A stretch of 64,000 nt of DNA from Mesodorylaimus sp. YZB2_4 (taxonomy: Eukaryota > Nematoda > Enoplea > Dorylaimida > Dorylaimidae), in NCBI GenBank assembly GCA_030248295.1, contig JASANH010001039.1:806001-870000 (forward strand), in the 5' to 3' direction. The position numbers were made by a program, and so were the translations under genes. Below the pieces are notes generated by a model, which was not told the DNA's origin, did no database searches, and saw only the letters and a list, made by a program, of their open reading frames with translations. Below, piece after piece: positions 50,602 to 60,125 of the stretch (the stretch's first letter is position 1; every line of letters begins with the position of its first letter).

Positions 50602-53600
50602 TCAAGAAACTTTTCTGGGCACCCGATCCCCTTTCTCCACTGACCTCATATTCTTTGCCGGAGCTCTGTTAGCAGAACGTGCATTGCGTTCATCCTCATA
50701 CTCATATCCATACGAGTCGTGATTGCTAGCTGTGCTGCCATTGTTGGTGAATGCTGATGATGCCTTGCCTCTTGAATTTCCACTGGCACCGCCACTGCCA
50801 TATCTGGCCTGTGCCATACGATCGTTAGCAGCAGCGTGATTGCCATACGAAGCCACCATGGGTTGACGACGGCTCGACGAGGCTGCTTGATTACGATTCT
50901 GGCTGCTGCCCAGAGAGCCACGTGCTGGCGGTTTAGAGCCTTGACGAGCGTGTTGTTCTTTGCAGAATGGAATGTGCCGCTCAGCCGCGTTCTTATTGAA
51001 ATGGCGACCGCAGTAATCGCATTGAACGTAATCTGTGCAAGAAGGGGGTCATTAGTGCACTTATCGCTTATCAGTGTGATCGGGGAACTGATTTGCACGA
51101 TTGAAATCAGCTAGCATCGAAACACGTGCTACAAAGCTTGTCTCTCATACTGTATCAGAGTGATAAGTTACAGTATATGCTCCGTATCAGTGATAACATT
51201 CTCCGGCGATGGGGTCTTCCAGTGATAAGATACACCAAGTACAAGACATGCCGATGATAAGATGCATAGCATGTGTGGTCGATAAGCTGTGTGCCCTTTC
51301 ATCAATGATTAGCACACCTTATCACTTATCAGTGTGATTGGGGAGCTGATTTGCACGATCGAAATCAGCTAGCATCGAAACACGTACAAAGCTTATCAGC
51401 CATACTAGTGATAAGATACCTCAATGATACTATCTGCTAGTGATAAGATACACCAATGACATTATGTTTTTGTGATAAGGATTATCGACATGTGACTAAC
51501 AAACTTTATGTTTTCTTATCAGTGATTATACAACACGGCATGATATAACTCTTATCTACGAGAAGCAAAATCACTTCATCAACTTCCACATTTCTCAAAA
51601 ATGTAATACCCTCAAAATTTACCTGAAAGGCATCTCTTATCAGCATTTCGCATTCATCTCATCCTCGAACAACTCCTATCACTATGACTGATATCCGCCG
51701 ACAAGGATAGAAATGACTGAACCGCTTCCATGGCGACTGATAAGTAATACTGTGTGGCAGTCCCCGAAAGGAAAACATTTTCAACTAAGTTAGAATGTCA
51801 TTGAAAACTGCTGAATGATAGGACTGATAAGCATTACACTAGCAGGCGGTCACCAAGGCAGGGCGTCAGGAAAAAGCAGATTATTTGATGGAGCCTGCTG
51901 TGCTGCGTCAGCCAGCTGCACAGATTATCCAACTAGCTCATCACAACTGATAACAAAATGTAAAATCAATAAGAAAGTAAACTATAGTTTCCGGTTCAGG
52001 TTTTTGTTCCTTAAATGCAAAGATGAAGTGCCAAATATAGCGCGGCATGGTTCACAGTTACAGCTAGACTTGAGTCGCATTTCAGCTTGGTGCATATCAG
52101 CTTATCAACACAGCAAATGTGATAGTTTCGCCTGCTCAGTTCATCTTACCTGAAGGAATAGTCGATTTTGGTGGTGGCGGCAATGGTGCTCCAGTTTTCA
52201 GTGCATAATCCACTCCTTTGGCTGATTGAACAGCTGTCATAAATTGCTCGTGTCTTTCCCGCCATGCTGTTTTTGGTGGCTTGAATTTACCACGATTCTG
52301 AAGTGAGGCCCGATACTACTTCGTAGTGATGCCTACCCGATGTTCGCCCTATCACCATCGTGGGTGGAAGACAGCCACGATGGCGATGGTGACGGCCTTT
52401 TAACACTATCTTATCGGATGTGACAATCTTGGCATAACATACGGGATGAATTTTTCAGCAAGTTAGAGTCCATCCGACTTTTGTCATTTCAAACTTTTTT
52501 CGTCTTGCGGTGCCAGTGTTTTCCTGTTAGCCGTGCATTTTCGAACTATTCTCCCGCACTGTTTTAAACTCGCCAGGATATGATCACGGTAATGCATCTT
52601 ATTCTGACTGCACTCCAGTTCTTGGCAGGTGGAACTTTTCATTTAGCAGAGTAACAAAAATCCACGCAAACTCTCATGCACGGCTAATGGGAAACACCAC
52701 TCGATGAAAATGTAGTGCAGCAAATCAATATGATGGAGCATTGGGAAGCAGAGAGCCTTAGGCTGCTCACTCTTCATTCTTCACTCCAGCCCGCCATGTC
52801 CTCCACATTGTTTTCGAAACCCATAATATTGACTCATATCAGGCCGCCTGACATTAGTCATCATGGCAACCATGATTTTCTAGCCGTCATTTTCTTCAAT
52901 AATAACCACCCACATCATAGGTCAGAAATCAGCTTTTTCTCATACAAGTTGCCTATCCTCCCTTCCCCGACCAAAATGATCATGTTTGAGTGCTGTGCTG
53001 GAAATCATCCAAGCTCACCTTTTTATCCTAACTCTCCTAGTCAACCAAATCAGGCCAGGAGAGGAAAAATTTTTTTAAGTTCAGTAAGAATCAAAAAATT
53101 TTAAAAGTTTTTTAAACTGAAATCAAATAAAAATTGATGTTACCTTTTCAATTTCATCTTGTACTTTTCGAATATCTTTCAAAGGGATATCTGATCCAAC
53201 GGCACGTTGTTTACCAGAATCAAATACTTTTCGTTTTTTGGCCCCTTGTTTGCGGCAAATGGGCTCGTGACGTTGCTGAAAATCTGGTTTATTTTTTAAC
53301 ATTCAACGGAAATTTTAAACCATTTTGACTTGATTAGTGATATTCTAGTGACTAGTGATATTCTGATTGATCGATTTTCCGAGTGGCCAATCGATCATCG
53401 AGTGGCCAATCATCGAGTGGCCAATCAATCGATCGATTGTTTGATCGATCATTCGATCAAACAATCGATCGATCAAATTTCTATCGAGCGATCGAAGAAG
53501 AATCGAGTCGATCACTTGATAGATCAAGGAACTAATCTGCTGATCAGTTGATCATATCTACCAAATTAATCGATCAACTTTATTGGTAGATCAAATCGAT

Positions 53601-54059
53601 CAGCGCGCCATCTGATCAGGTAAATTGATTGATCGATTGGTCAGCCGAGCAGCTTGATAACTTAAGTGATTCATTCAGAATATGATCACAGAATCAATTT
53701 GAGCCTGGTATTTTGATCACCCTATCCTTAATCGCTGATTGATTGAACAGTCACCTGATCGCTAACCGATCGACTTTCAAGTCAAAAAATCGCAGCTACA
53801 GAATAAAATCAGGTTTTTTTAGCTAAATTTCAATCAAATTAAGATCCGATATTTTCAATTTTCAGCGACTAGTATCGATTTTGAAAATTTTTGAGCAAAT
53901 ATTTTTAGATTTTCCATTACATTTTTTATGCATTTTTAAAATTTTTGAATTCTCAATATGATTTGAAACGCTCATTTTTCGTTTCCTTACCAATGATTCG
54001 CGATTGAAATGTCGCCCACAATTCGAACAAGGATAAGTCGATTCGGGTCTTTCATCCAT
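50602..54059 (-). CDS. ZC2HC1-type zinc-finger protein
   Basis: Four exons on the minus strand: 54059-53991, 53275-53144, 52297-52150 and 51032-50602, in phase, 259 residues. The first C2HC finger is C11-C14-H26-C30 (PCSNCGRHFNRESLQRHEPIC) and the second is C122-C125-H137-C141 (CDYCGRHFNKNAAERHIPFC). The conserved linker KKRKVFDSGKQRAVGSDI matches ZC2HC1A-type proteins. A Pro/Lys segment (FKPPKTAWRERHEQF) and a disordered Ser/Asn/Arg-rich tail follow. The function of this family is poorly known; two C2HC fingers suggest nucleic-acid or protein binding. The ATG is two bases after an acceptor (GATATTTTAG), which fits trans-splicing. Intron 3 (51033-52149) is packed with TGATAA motifs, and intron 1 contains a perfect 21-bp hairpin. 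Confidence 0.88.
51055..52110. promoter_or_regulatory. cluster of about 17 TGATAA (GATA-factor) motifs in an intron
   Basis: TGATAA or its inverse TTATCA appears about 17 times in roughly 1,050 bp, mostly as TGATAAG, on both strands. A block around CTTATCAGTGTGAT and AAATCAGCTAGCATCGAAAC is duplicated at about 51065-51125 and 51320-51385. Chance expectation for either orientation of a 6-mer here is below one. It may be an intestinal GATA-factor enhancer or a decayed minisatellite whose unit contains the motif. It lies in intron 3 of the ZC2HC1-like gene. Confidence 0.6.
52515..52699. mobile_element. MITE-like element, TTAGCCGTGCA family copy 4
   Basis: AGTGTTTTCCTGTTAGCCGT at the left is matched by ACGGCTAATGGGAAACACCACT at the right, giving the longest terminal inverted repeats of this family here (about 25 bp). 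In an intron of the ZC2HC1-like gene. Non-coding. Confidence 0.65.
53330..53780. repeat. ATCGATC-rich repeat with perfect 21-bp hairpin
   Basis: GAGTGGCCAATC is repeated three times (53380-53425). It is followed by a perfect inverted repeat, arms 53428-53448 and 53453-53473, with a 4-nt loop (TCAT). The rest is degenerate GATCGATCAA-type sequence. It resembles the palindrome at the left end of the window in composition. In intron 1 of the ZC2HC1-like gene. Confidence 0.75.
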
Positions 54060-54989
54060 TCCTAAAATATCAATTCCACCAGTTCCCTATTTCAAATTAA
54101 TTTTAAAAGTTTTTCTAACAAGTCGACAACTTTGTCCGAACTTTCGTTTTTTGTTTTCTAACTCGGCCCCTTCTGTCGACTCTATCCGCGTGCCTAATGT
54201 GATCAGGCGTGGAAAGAGCGAGCAGGAGTTGAGTCTCAACGCCAAAGCCAATGACTCAATTGGTCGATGGTAACTTGGAAAAGGTTCGACGTTTTCCCCT
54301 TCCTAGCTACCTTCAACCACCGCATCGACTTTGTTGCCGCGCTGTCATGGCGACTGCACAAACTCCAATAAGGCCTGTGGCCAAGGGGACGTGTCATCTA
54401 TCTTGGCCTGCAATATTGACAGCCTCGATGACTCGAAGGGGTGTTCAGTTAATCTTCGTGGAAATAAGAAAGCTATGAAAAGGACGCGCAGTGTAAAGTG
54501 GGTTAGTGTAAAGCTACTCTTACTGTGCATGCCTATTTTAAGGCTTAAGGCCGAGCTTTTCTATCCTTAAAAACGGCGAGGCTACGAGGGCAAAAAATGA
54601 CCGCAATTCGAAAGAGCTCGCGACAAAGACCATCGCCGTGAGATCACGCCAGGGTGTCCTGCATGAGAGCCCTTTCTATCATACTGCAGGCACAGGTGTG
54701 TAACGACAATCTCGATGTCACTCGTCTGACCACTTGTCTATGGGCTTGGGTTCTCAGGGGCTTCAGGAGGACTCACAACCAAGAACCAAACTCACTGAAT
54801 GTGCACAGACTACGATTAGCCATACTGTAAATCACTTAAATCACTTAATTGACTTAATTGATAAAAAAGTGACAGAGTCAGGAGTAGTCAGGAATTGCTG
54901 ATCGCACTTCCCTGACTCGATCGAGCTATAAAAATTTACCCTAGGCCTCTCCGGACGGTTTTTAAGAGGTCCAAAGGTGCAAAAATGAT

Positions 54990-55480
54990 AATTTTGCCTG
55001 AGTGGACATCCTTCTGAGGACCCTACAACAATTTGAGGCAATACGTGGTCAAAATCAATGACAAAAGGCACCAGCAGTGATGTTACCCTGTCGTTTGAAC
55101 ATATAGCTGGATCCCCCGCTCTCACACAGCTCCCGATCGGCGTTGTGATCTATCGGGTCCATACATACATAAATACATACATACATATATGACGCGGGCA
55201 CGTTTCTGCCCATAAAAGGATAACCAGTGGAGATTTTGAAAAGATTTTTGGAATGCGCCTTTCCCAACCAGTCCCCTATGTCCAAAGCAAATTTCATCGG
55301 TTTTGGCTGCATTGTTCGCGAGTTATAGCGAAAACAAGAAACCTGGTCGGGTTTTTCGCCCTCTCACCCCTAGTATGAGTGGGGCCCGAACGGAAAAAGA
55401 TCTTGCGAATTCCTTCAGTGGAACTCAATCTAGTGTAAAGTTACACTAAGAAACGAAATTTCATCGCGTCATGACATCAG
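54990..55480 (-). mobile_element. probable non-LTR retroelement 3' remnant
   Basis: On the minus strand the text GCTATAACTCGCGAACAATG, then CCAAAACCGATGAAATTTGC, then a TGTATGTA microsatellite resembles the 3' tails of RTE/CR1-like elements common in invertebrates. Low-quality open frames (54841-55312) show no reverse-transcriptase motif. The assignment rests on style of sequence only. Confidence 0.3.
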
Positions 55481-56137
55481 GCTGTTGAGATACGGTCTCG
55501 TTGTTGGTGTGGCACATGTACTACATGGGGGACGCTACCGCGACCCCATGGATGCTGGTTTTTACGACTACTCAAACGTGGACTTGCGAGGAGGTGCTCC
55601 TGGTGGAGACACGCAGAGAGACGCTGCTGTGCGTGCCAGTGTCCGCATAGCCCTGCTTGACGGGTTTGACTGCTGGTAGGCTATGGGCAAAAACGGGCTT
55701 CGGCTCAAGGAATGAAAAAATATACAAGTCTACGCTTTTTTCTGAGACCTTGCGAGTTTGAGCCTAGACCGCTCCAAAGGTCTTGTTAATACGTCCTGCA
55801 ACGCTCGGAAATGTCGATGCCCTGATATGGTTAAGTAGGTGTATAGTGGGTTATATTTGCCTCATATTAATAATCAGGCTTTCTAGTGCTTTCTAGTGAC
55901 CGCGAGTCGACAAGAGATCAGGTCAGCTGGCAGCTGTTAGCAGATGATATTGAGCTCTATGATCTGATACTGGTATTGAGCATCTGCTAACTGACGATTT
56001 GTCAGTTCCATCATCGAATGAGATTAACTGAGGCCACTAGGGACTCAAGCAGGCATGGCCTTCGATCTATTAACGGCAGATCGAATGATCTAAGAACTGA
56101 ACACTGTTTGCGCTAGTGTTCCAATGACCTAGGTTTT

Positions 56138-56265
56138 TCACTGTCTGACCTGACCCTGACCTTGACCGAAAATTTTCTGACCTGACCTTGACATTGACCG
56201 AACCAAAAAAAACTTTCTGACCTGCCCGTTGACCTGCGAGGAATTGTAAATTTTCTGGCTCACTT
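56138..56265. repeat. TGACC/TGACCT direct-repeat array 1
   Basis: CTGACCTGACCCTGACCTTGACC and variants recur along the block, separated by AAAATTTTCTGA. A related block is at 58060-58195. The half-sites match AGGTCA, the nuclear-receptor core. Confidence 0.65.
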
Positions 56266-57048
56266 TGACAGTGATCGGACAAAAAATTTTGCTTAACCAG
56301 CACCAGCAACAAAGCTTCCTTGTGTTTGCAATTTTACCAAGAAATTTCACTACAGCTAACAATTTTCTGGCATTACGTAAAATTTACGTGCAGCCCAAGA
56401 AACTGAATTTTTATCAAGCTCAAAAAGATATGCTAAGCTGTTTTCACGGCTTTAAGAAAACTAGAGCAGCTGACACCCATTAAAACTCAAAGATAAATCT
56501 CATTCGTTATACGTCAATGCCTGCTCAAAATGCCGGCTGCATGATCGATTTCTGTTCGCCGTAATATGAGAAAAGGCGTCTTACCAGGCTGGAATTGGTT
56601 GGTACAGCCAGGATACCTCGCTCCAATAACGCCAAGTTTGGATATGAATGGATGGGAAGAGATAAGGATGGCATTCGCAAGCACAGGCTGGCACACAGTA
56701 GTCTGTGCAGCTGGGCTGGTAGGGGACTGGACGAGTAAGACAACTGCAATGACACAAGACTCGCAATCAGCAGGGGCCAGTTTCACAGTGCCATCCTAAT
56801 TTTTCACAGTACGAATTGAGGGCACTATTAGACAGCAACTTGGGACAACGCTGAGACACCAATTTCGGACGCTTCACAATAGCTGTTCCAGGAGTGCCTT
56901 ATCTGTGGATTCAGGCACGTTCTAAGACAGGTCTTATCTTGTTCCATAGAGGTTGACTTGAGACATTTTAGCAGACCACAAAATTTAACGCTGGAAATGC
57001 ATACTGTACGTGTGAGCTGTGTAACCCCCCGCCTGGTAGGCCATGGCG

Positions 57049-57145
57049 AGTGGGAGAGAGTAATCGATACTCTCCCCTGGCTGGGAAACGTCAACCCCTC
57101 GGGTTGATGTTTCAGCCGTAGGTATAGTCGCAAGACTATCTTGTC
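57049..57145. repeat. dispersed repeat with CAACCCCTCGGGTTG hairpin, copy 3
   Basis: GGGAGAGAGTAATCGATACT begins an inverted pair with ACTCTCCC. It is followed by CCTGGCTGGGAAACGTCAA, the CAACCCCTCGGGTTG hairpin, and TATAGTCGCAAGACTATC. This is the longest copy in the window. Confidence 0.6.
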
Positions 57146-58059
57146 GCTTGTCCCGCCGACTTTGGTCGGCCGCCTCCCTCCTATGCCTACAAGGCTTGAT
57201 TACAACTGGGCACCAACTACTGTTCGAAGTTTGCTGTCCGACTGCATCTGAATAATTTTACTACGTCACGAGGATGCCTTGGCTAAGGCAGGCTAGTCCA
57301 CACTATATGAGCTCTGTAAACGAGCCAAATTGGGTTTATTTTATAAGCTTTACCATGAATTTTATTACTAGGGAATCCTCGTTTTATGCACAAAATCTGA
57401 CCGTCATGTCAGCAGACTTCGTAAACCACATTTTTTTGGTTTTTCCAAGTCATAATTTTAAGTCAACAGAGTTTTGTGATTTCCGCGACTGTTTTACGGG
57501 ATTCTTTCCATGGGATCATGTTTGCTAGTGACTCTGTCACGCGTACAAGTTTTAATTAATACTGTGTCGCCCCCTCCCCTGTCAAGTGCATGTATTTGCT
57601 TGGGTAAAGAAGAAGTAAAATGATAATAATGGCATTCTGTCGTTCTTTTTTGCCTCAATGCTTAAAAAGGGACGACAGAGTTTCAGTTCAGCTGAAAAAG
57701 AACTTTTTTTACGGCTCGAGAGAGCCAACGCAAAATGCCACAATCGCAAGACGCCCAAAAAGTTGCTCTGGAAAGATCAGCTCAAAATCCCCATAGGTCA
57801 AGGGACATTGCCCTGCGCCTGACAGCGCTGCTGGGAAATGAAGACACCAGGGAGTGACTAAAACTTACTGTATGACTGCCTGGTGTCCTTGGATGGGATA
57901 CCAATCTGATTGTCAAATGACTTACTGTAGGTTTGTCCTAGAATTTGGGACATGCCTCGGGATTTAGAACTGTGACACTGCCCCCCAGATCCCTACTCAG
58001 GAAGGCAGGAGCTTGAAATGTTTTCACCAACATTTCACTAAATTTACTTTCTTTCGCTG

Positions 58060-58195
58060 TCAGAATCTGACCGGGTGCAAGAAATTCTGACCTGACCCTG
58101 ACCTTGACCAGACCCCAAAAAATTTTCTGACTTTGACCAACGGTCGGTCAATGGGGGTTTTGACAGAATTCTGACCTTGGCCTTGAGGTCATTTC
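58060..58195. repeat. TGACC/TGACCT direct-repeat array 2
   Basis: TCTGACCTGACCCTGACCTT and following degenerate TGACC units, with the same AAAATTTTCTGAC spacer as the block at 56138-56265. Two dispersed copies of one repeat. Confidence 0.65.
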
Positions 58196-59302
58196 CACCA
58201 CTAGTCCAAAGTAACGATGGCTCGAATTGTAAGCTCCTATTTCTATCAGTACAGCAATACCAATTAACATCGAGTGTCAAAGGTATTGGATTCACTCGGA
58301 CGTATTCATTGCAGTCCTAACTTGTTGCCCGGCCCCGAATCACCTCATTCTTGACAAATTGTCTTTTTTGAGAGCGCTTGCGTTGGAAATACAGTGCCAC
58401 GAAGCTTGTGGCAACAGCCAGAAATTCCAGACCTCCTACAGAAGGTCAGGCAACGAAGCAGTATATCTCACCTATTAAAACTTGAAGAAATAGTTTCTAA
58501 AAAATTGAAAAAGATCAAGCTGGAAGCAAGAGAATTTTTATGTTTCTCCGACCTTTCGTGGCATTCTAGGTACTAAAAAATGGATTAAGTTCAGGGAACC
58601 ACAGGATCTCACTTTCACGGTCTCATGAGTGTGTGTACAGACTTGCTGGGCGACGGGGCAATTGGCAACAAGCGAGGGAATGGTTCACCAGGAGAGTTGG
58701 CTAGTACACCTACAAAAATCAACTGAGGGAAACTAGTGCCGCGATGATCGATGGTTCTACAGTTTCAAGATACCTTATCGGCGCCGGATTTTGCGGCAGA
58801 GTGACTTATCGGAAGCAGTTATGGATGACATTCAGTGATATGGATCAATCGACGATGATCAGCTAGCGTCAGTTTCTGCGGTCGTCCGCTTCGTTTCCTG
58901 TCTCGCATACGGGTCAGTCTCAGCAAATTTTTCGATGGCCATTATGAATGTATGTACTTTTTCACGCATGGCAATTCGCTATGCATGTACTACAACGACG
59001 TTGTATCGTGATACCACCCATCCTGCGCGCAGGTGTCACATCGGATTTACTCGGCAAATACTTCGCTGTGATCGGTTGCACTAACGATAAGCCACGCCCC
59101 CAGCTCAAGTATTTCTCACCTGTTAAGTCGAGATGCCATAGCGACGTCAAAAGAAAAGAATCAGTATTTTAAGTTCGCGATCATGAATTCTGATTTTTAG
59201 TCAGTTTATTCAACTAGTTCAAAACGGAAAAAGGAAGGCAGAAAATATCAAAATCTCAGAAAAGAAGGAAAAATCCTTTAAAGGCACCAGTTTTCGAAAT
59301 TC

Positions 59303-59740
59303 CTACGCCTTGTCTAACGTGTTCTTAATTTTTTCCGCACTCTTGAACATTTCTTCTAACAAACTGCTTAATTTCTTGGCTTTCTTTTTCAATCGATTAC
59401 AATCCGAGCACGACGCTTGACAAGCTGCATCCATTTTCGAGATCTCCTTTTGTTTTTTCTTTTTCGCCGATGGATCAACAATATCACGAATATTTCTTGG
59501 TGTAGAATTGTCGGAGTGAGGAGCGACCAGTCTGGGACCCGGAATTTTTCGAATATCGTAATAATTTTCCATTGAATCTGAGTCCATAACTTTATGTAAC
59601 TTAAATAAATGACGTCGAATGCTGGCCAAATGAAGAGTCGTACGATGACATAATGTGCAAGCATAACATTCATCGGCCGCCAACGGAACTACTGAAGATC
59701 TTGATCGTCGATCTGATCGAGTGCGTTTTAAACCCGACAT
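59303..59740 (-). CDS. small C2H2-type zinc-finger protein
   Basis: A single-exon frame of 145 residues from ATG to stop. The basic N-terminus (SGLKRTRSDRRSRSS) could be a nuclear signal. A C2H2 finger follows: C28-x2-C31-x12-H44-x4-H49. The middle is Pro/Asp-rich, then a Lys-rich stretch (KKKKQKE), a second cysteine group (CQASCSDC) and a C-terminal coiled-coil-like segment (KKLSSLLEEMFKSAEKIKN). I recognise no orthologue; a DNA-binding or BED-like role is inferred only from the finger. Inverted E2F-like sites lie 99-150 bp upstream. Codon use is ordinary, and the absence of introns is unusual for this window. Confidence 0.75.
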   Translation of the reverse strand: MSGLKRTRSDRRSRSSVVPLAADECYACTLCHRTTLHLASIRRHLFKLHKVMDSDSMENYYDIRKIPGPRLVAPHSDNSTPRNIRDIVDPSAKKKKQKEISKMDAACQASCSDCNRLKKKAKKLSSLLEEMFKSAEKIKNTLDKA

Positions 59741-59838
59741 TTCGCATATGCGGGATAGGATAGCTAAAAAGGTATCATAAGAAACGAGCCAATCGTTTCC
59801 CCCCAGAGACTACGTTTTAATGGGCATTGCGAAGACAG

Positions 59839-59890
59839 TTTCCCGCGCAAATAATGTCTGCTGCAGACTTTGCATACTTGCGCGGGAAAT
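59839..59890. promoter_or_regulatory. inverted TTTCCCGCGCAA sites (E2F-like)
   Basis: TTTCCCGCGCAA at 59839-59850 and its inverse TTGCGCGGGAAA at 59878-59889 flank a palindromic centre (GTCTGCTGCAGAC). They lie 99-150 bp upstream of the C2H2 gene start. TTTSSCGC is the E2F/DP core. Promoter function is inferred. Confidence 0.5.
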
Positions 59891-60125
59891 TTAAATTTAC
59901 TGTGAACTCAACAAGGCCGTGATTTCCATTAAATACGATTACGAATATTGCTACACTACTCGACCTTTATTGCATTAACGATATATTGGGGCATAGTAAA
60001 AAAAATTAAGATAAGAACCATAAGTGAAAGTCTGGAAGCAAAAAAGCAAGCTACAGTACATATCATCAGTCCCTACAATCCTGTGTCAAAAAGACATATT
60101 GCAAAATTTGCACATTTTCAAGTGC

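Larger units (their letters stand above)
54063..59302. other. 5.2-kb repeat-rich intergenic region
   Basis: No gene model holds up here. A + strand frame at 54331-54480 is cysteine-containing but has no splice-consistent neighbour. Contents include a probable retroelement remnant (54990-55480), two TGACC arrays and a hairpin repeat (57049-57145). Confidence 0.5.

Noticed and set aside
54251-54570. Cysteine-containing + strand frame resembling a secreted peptide
   Set aside because: Overlapping frames are equally open, there is no signal peptide, and no neighbouring exon fits.
56514-56799. Long overlapping frames on both strands
   Set aside because: Three or four frames are open over the same bases, so openness carries no information; no conserved motif seen.
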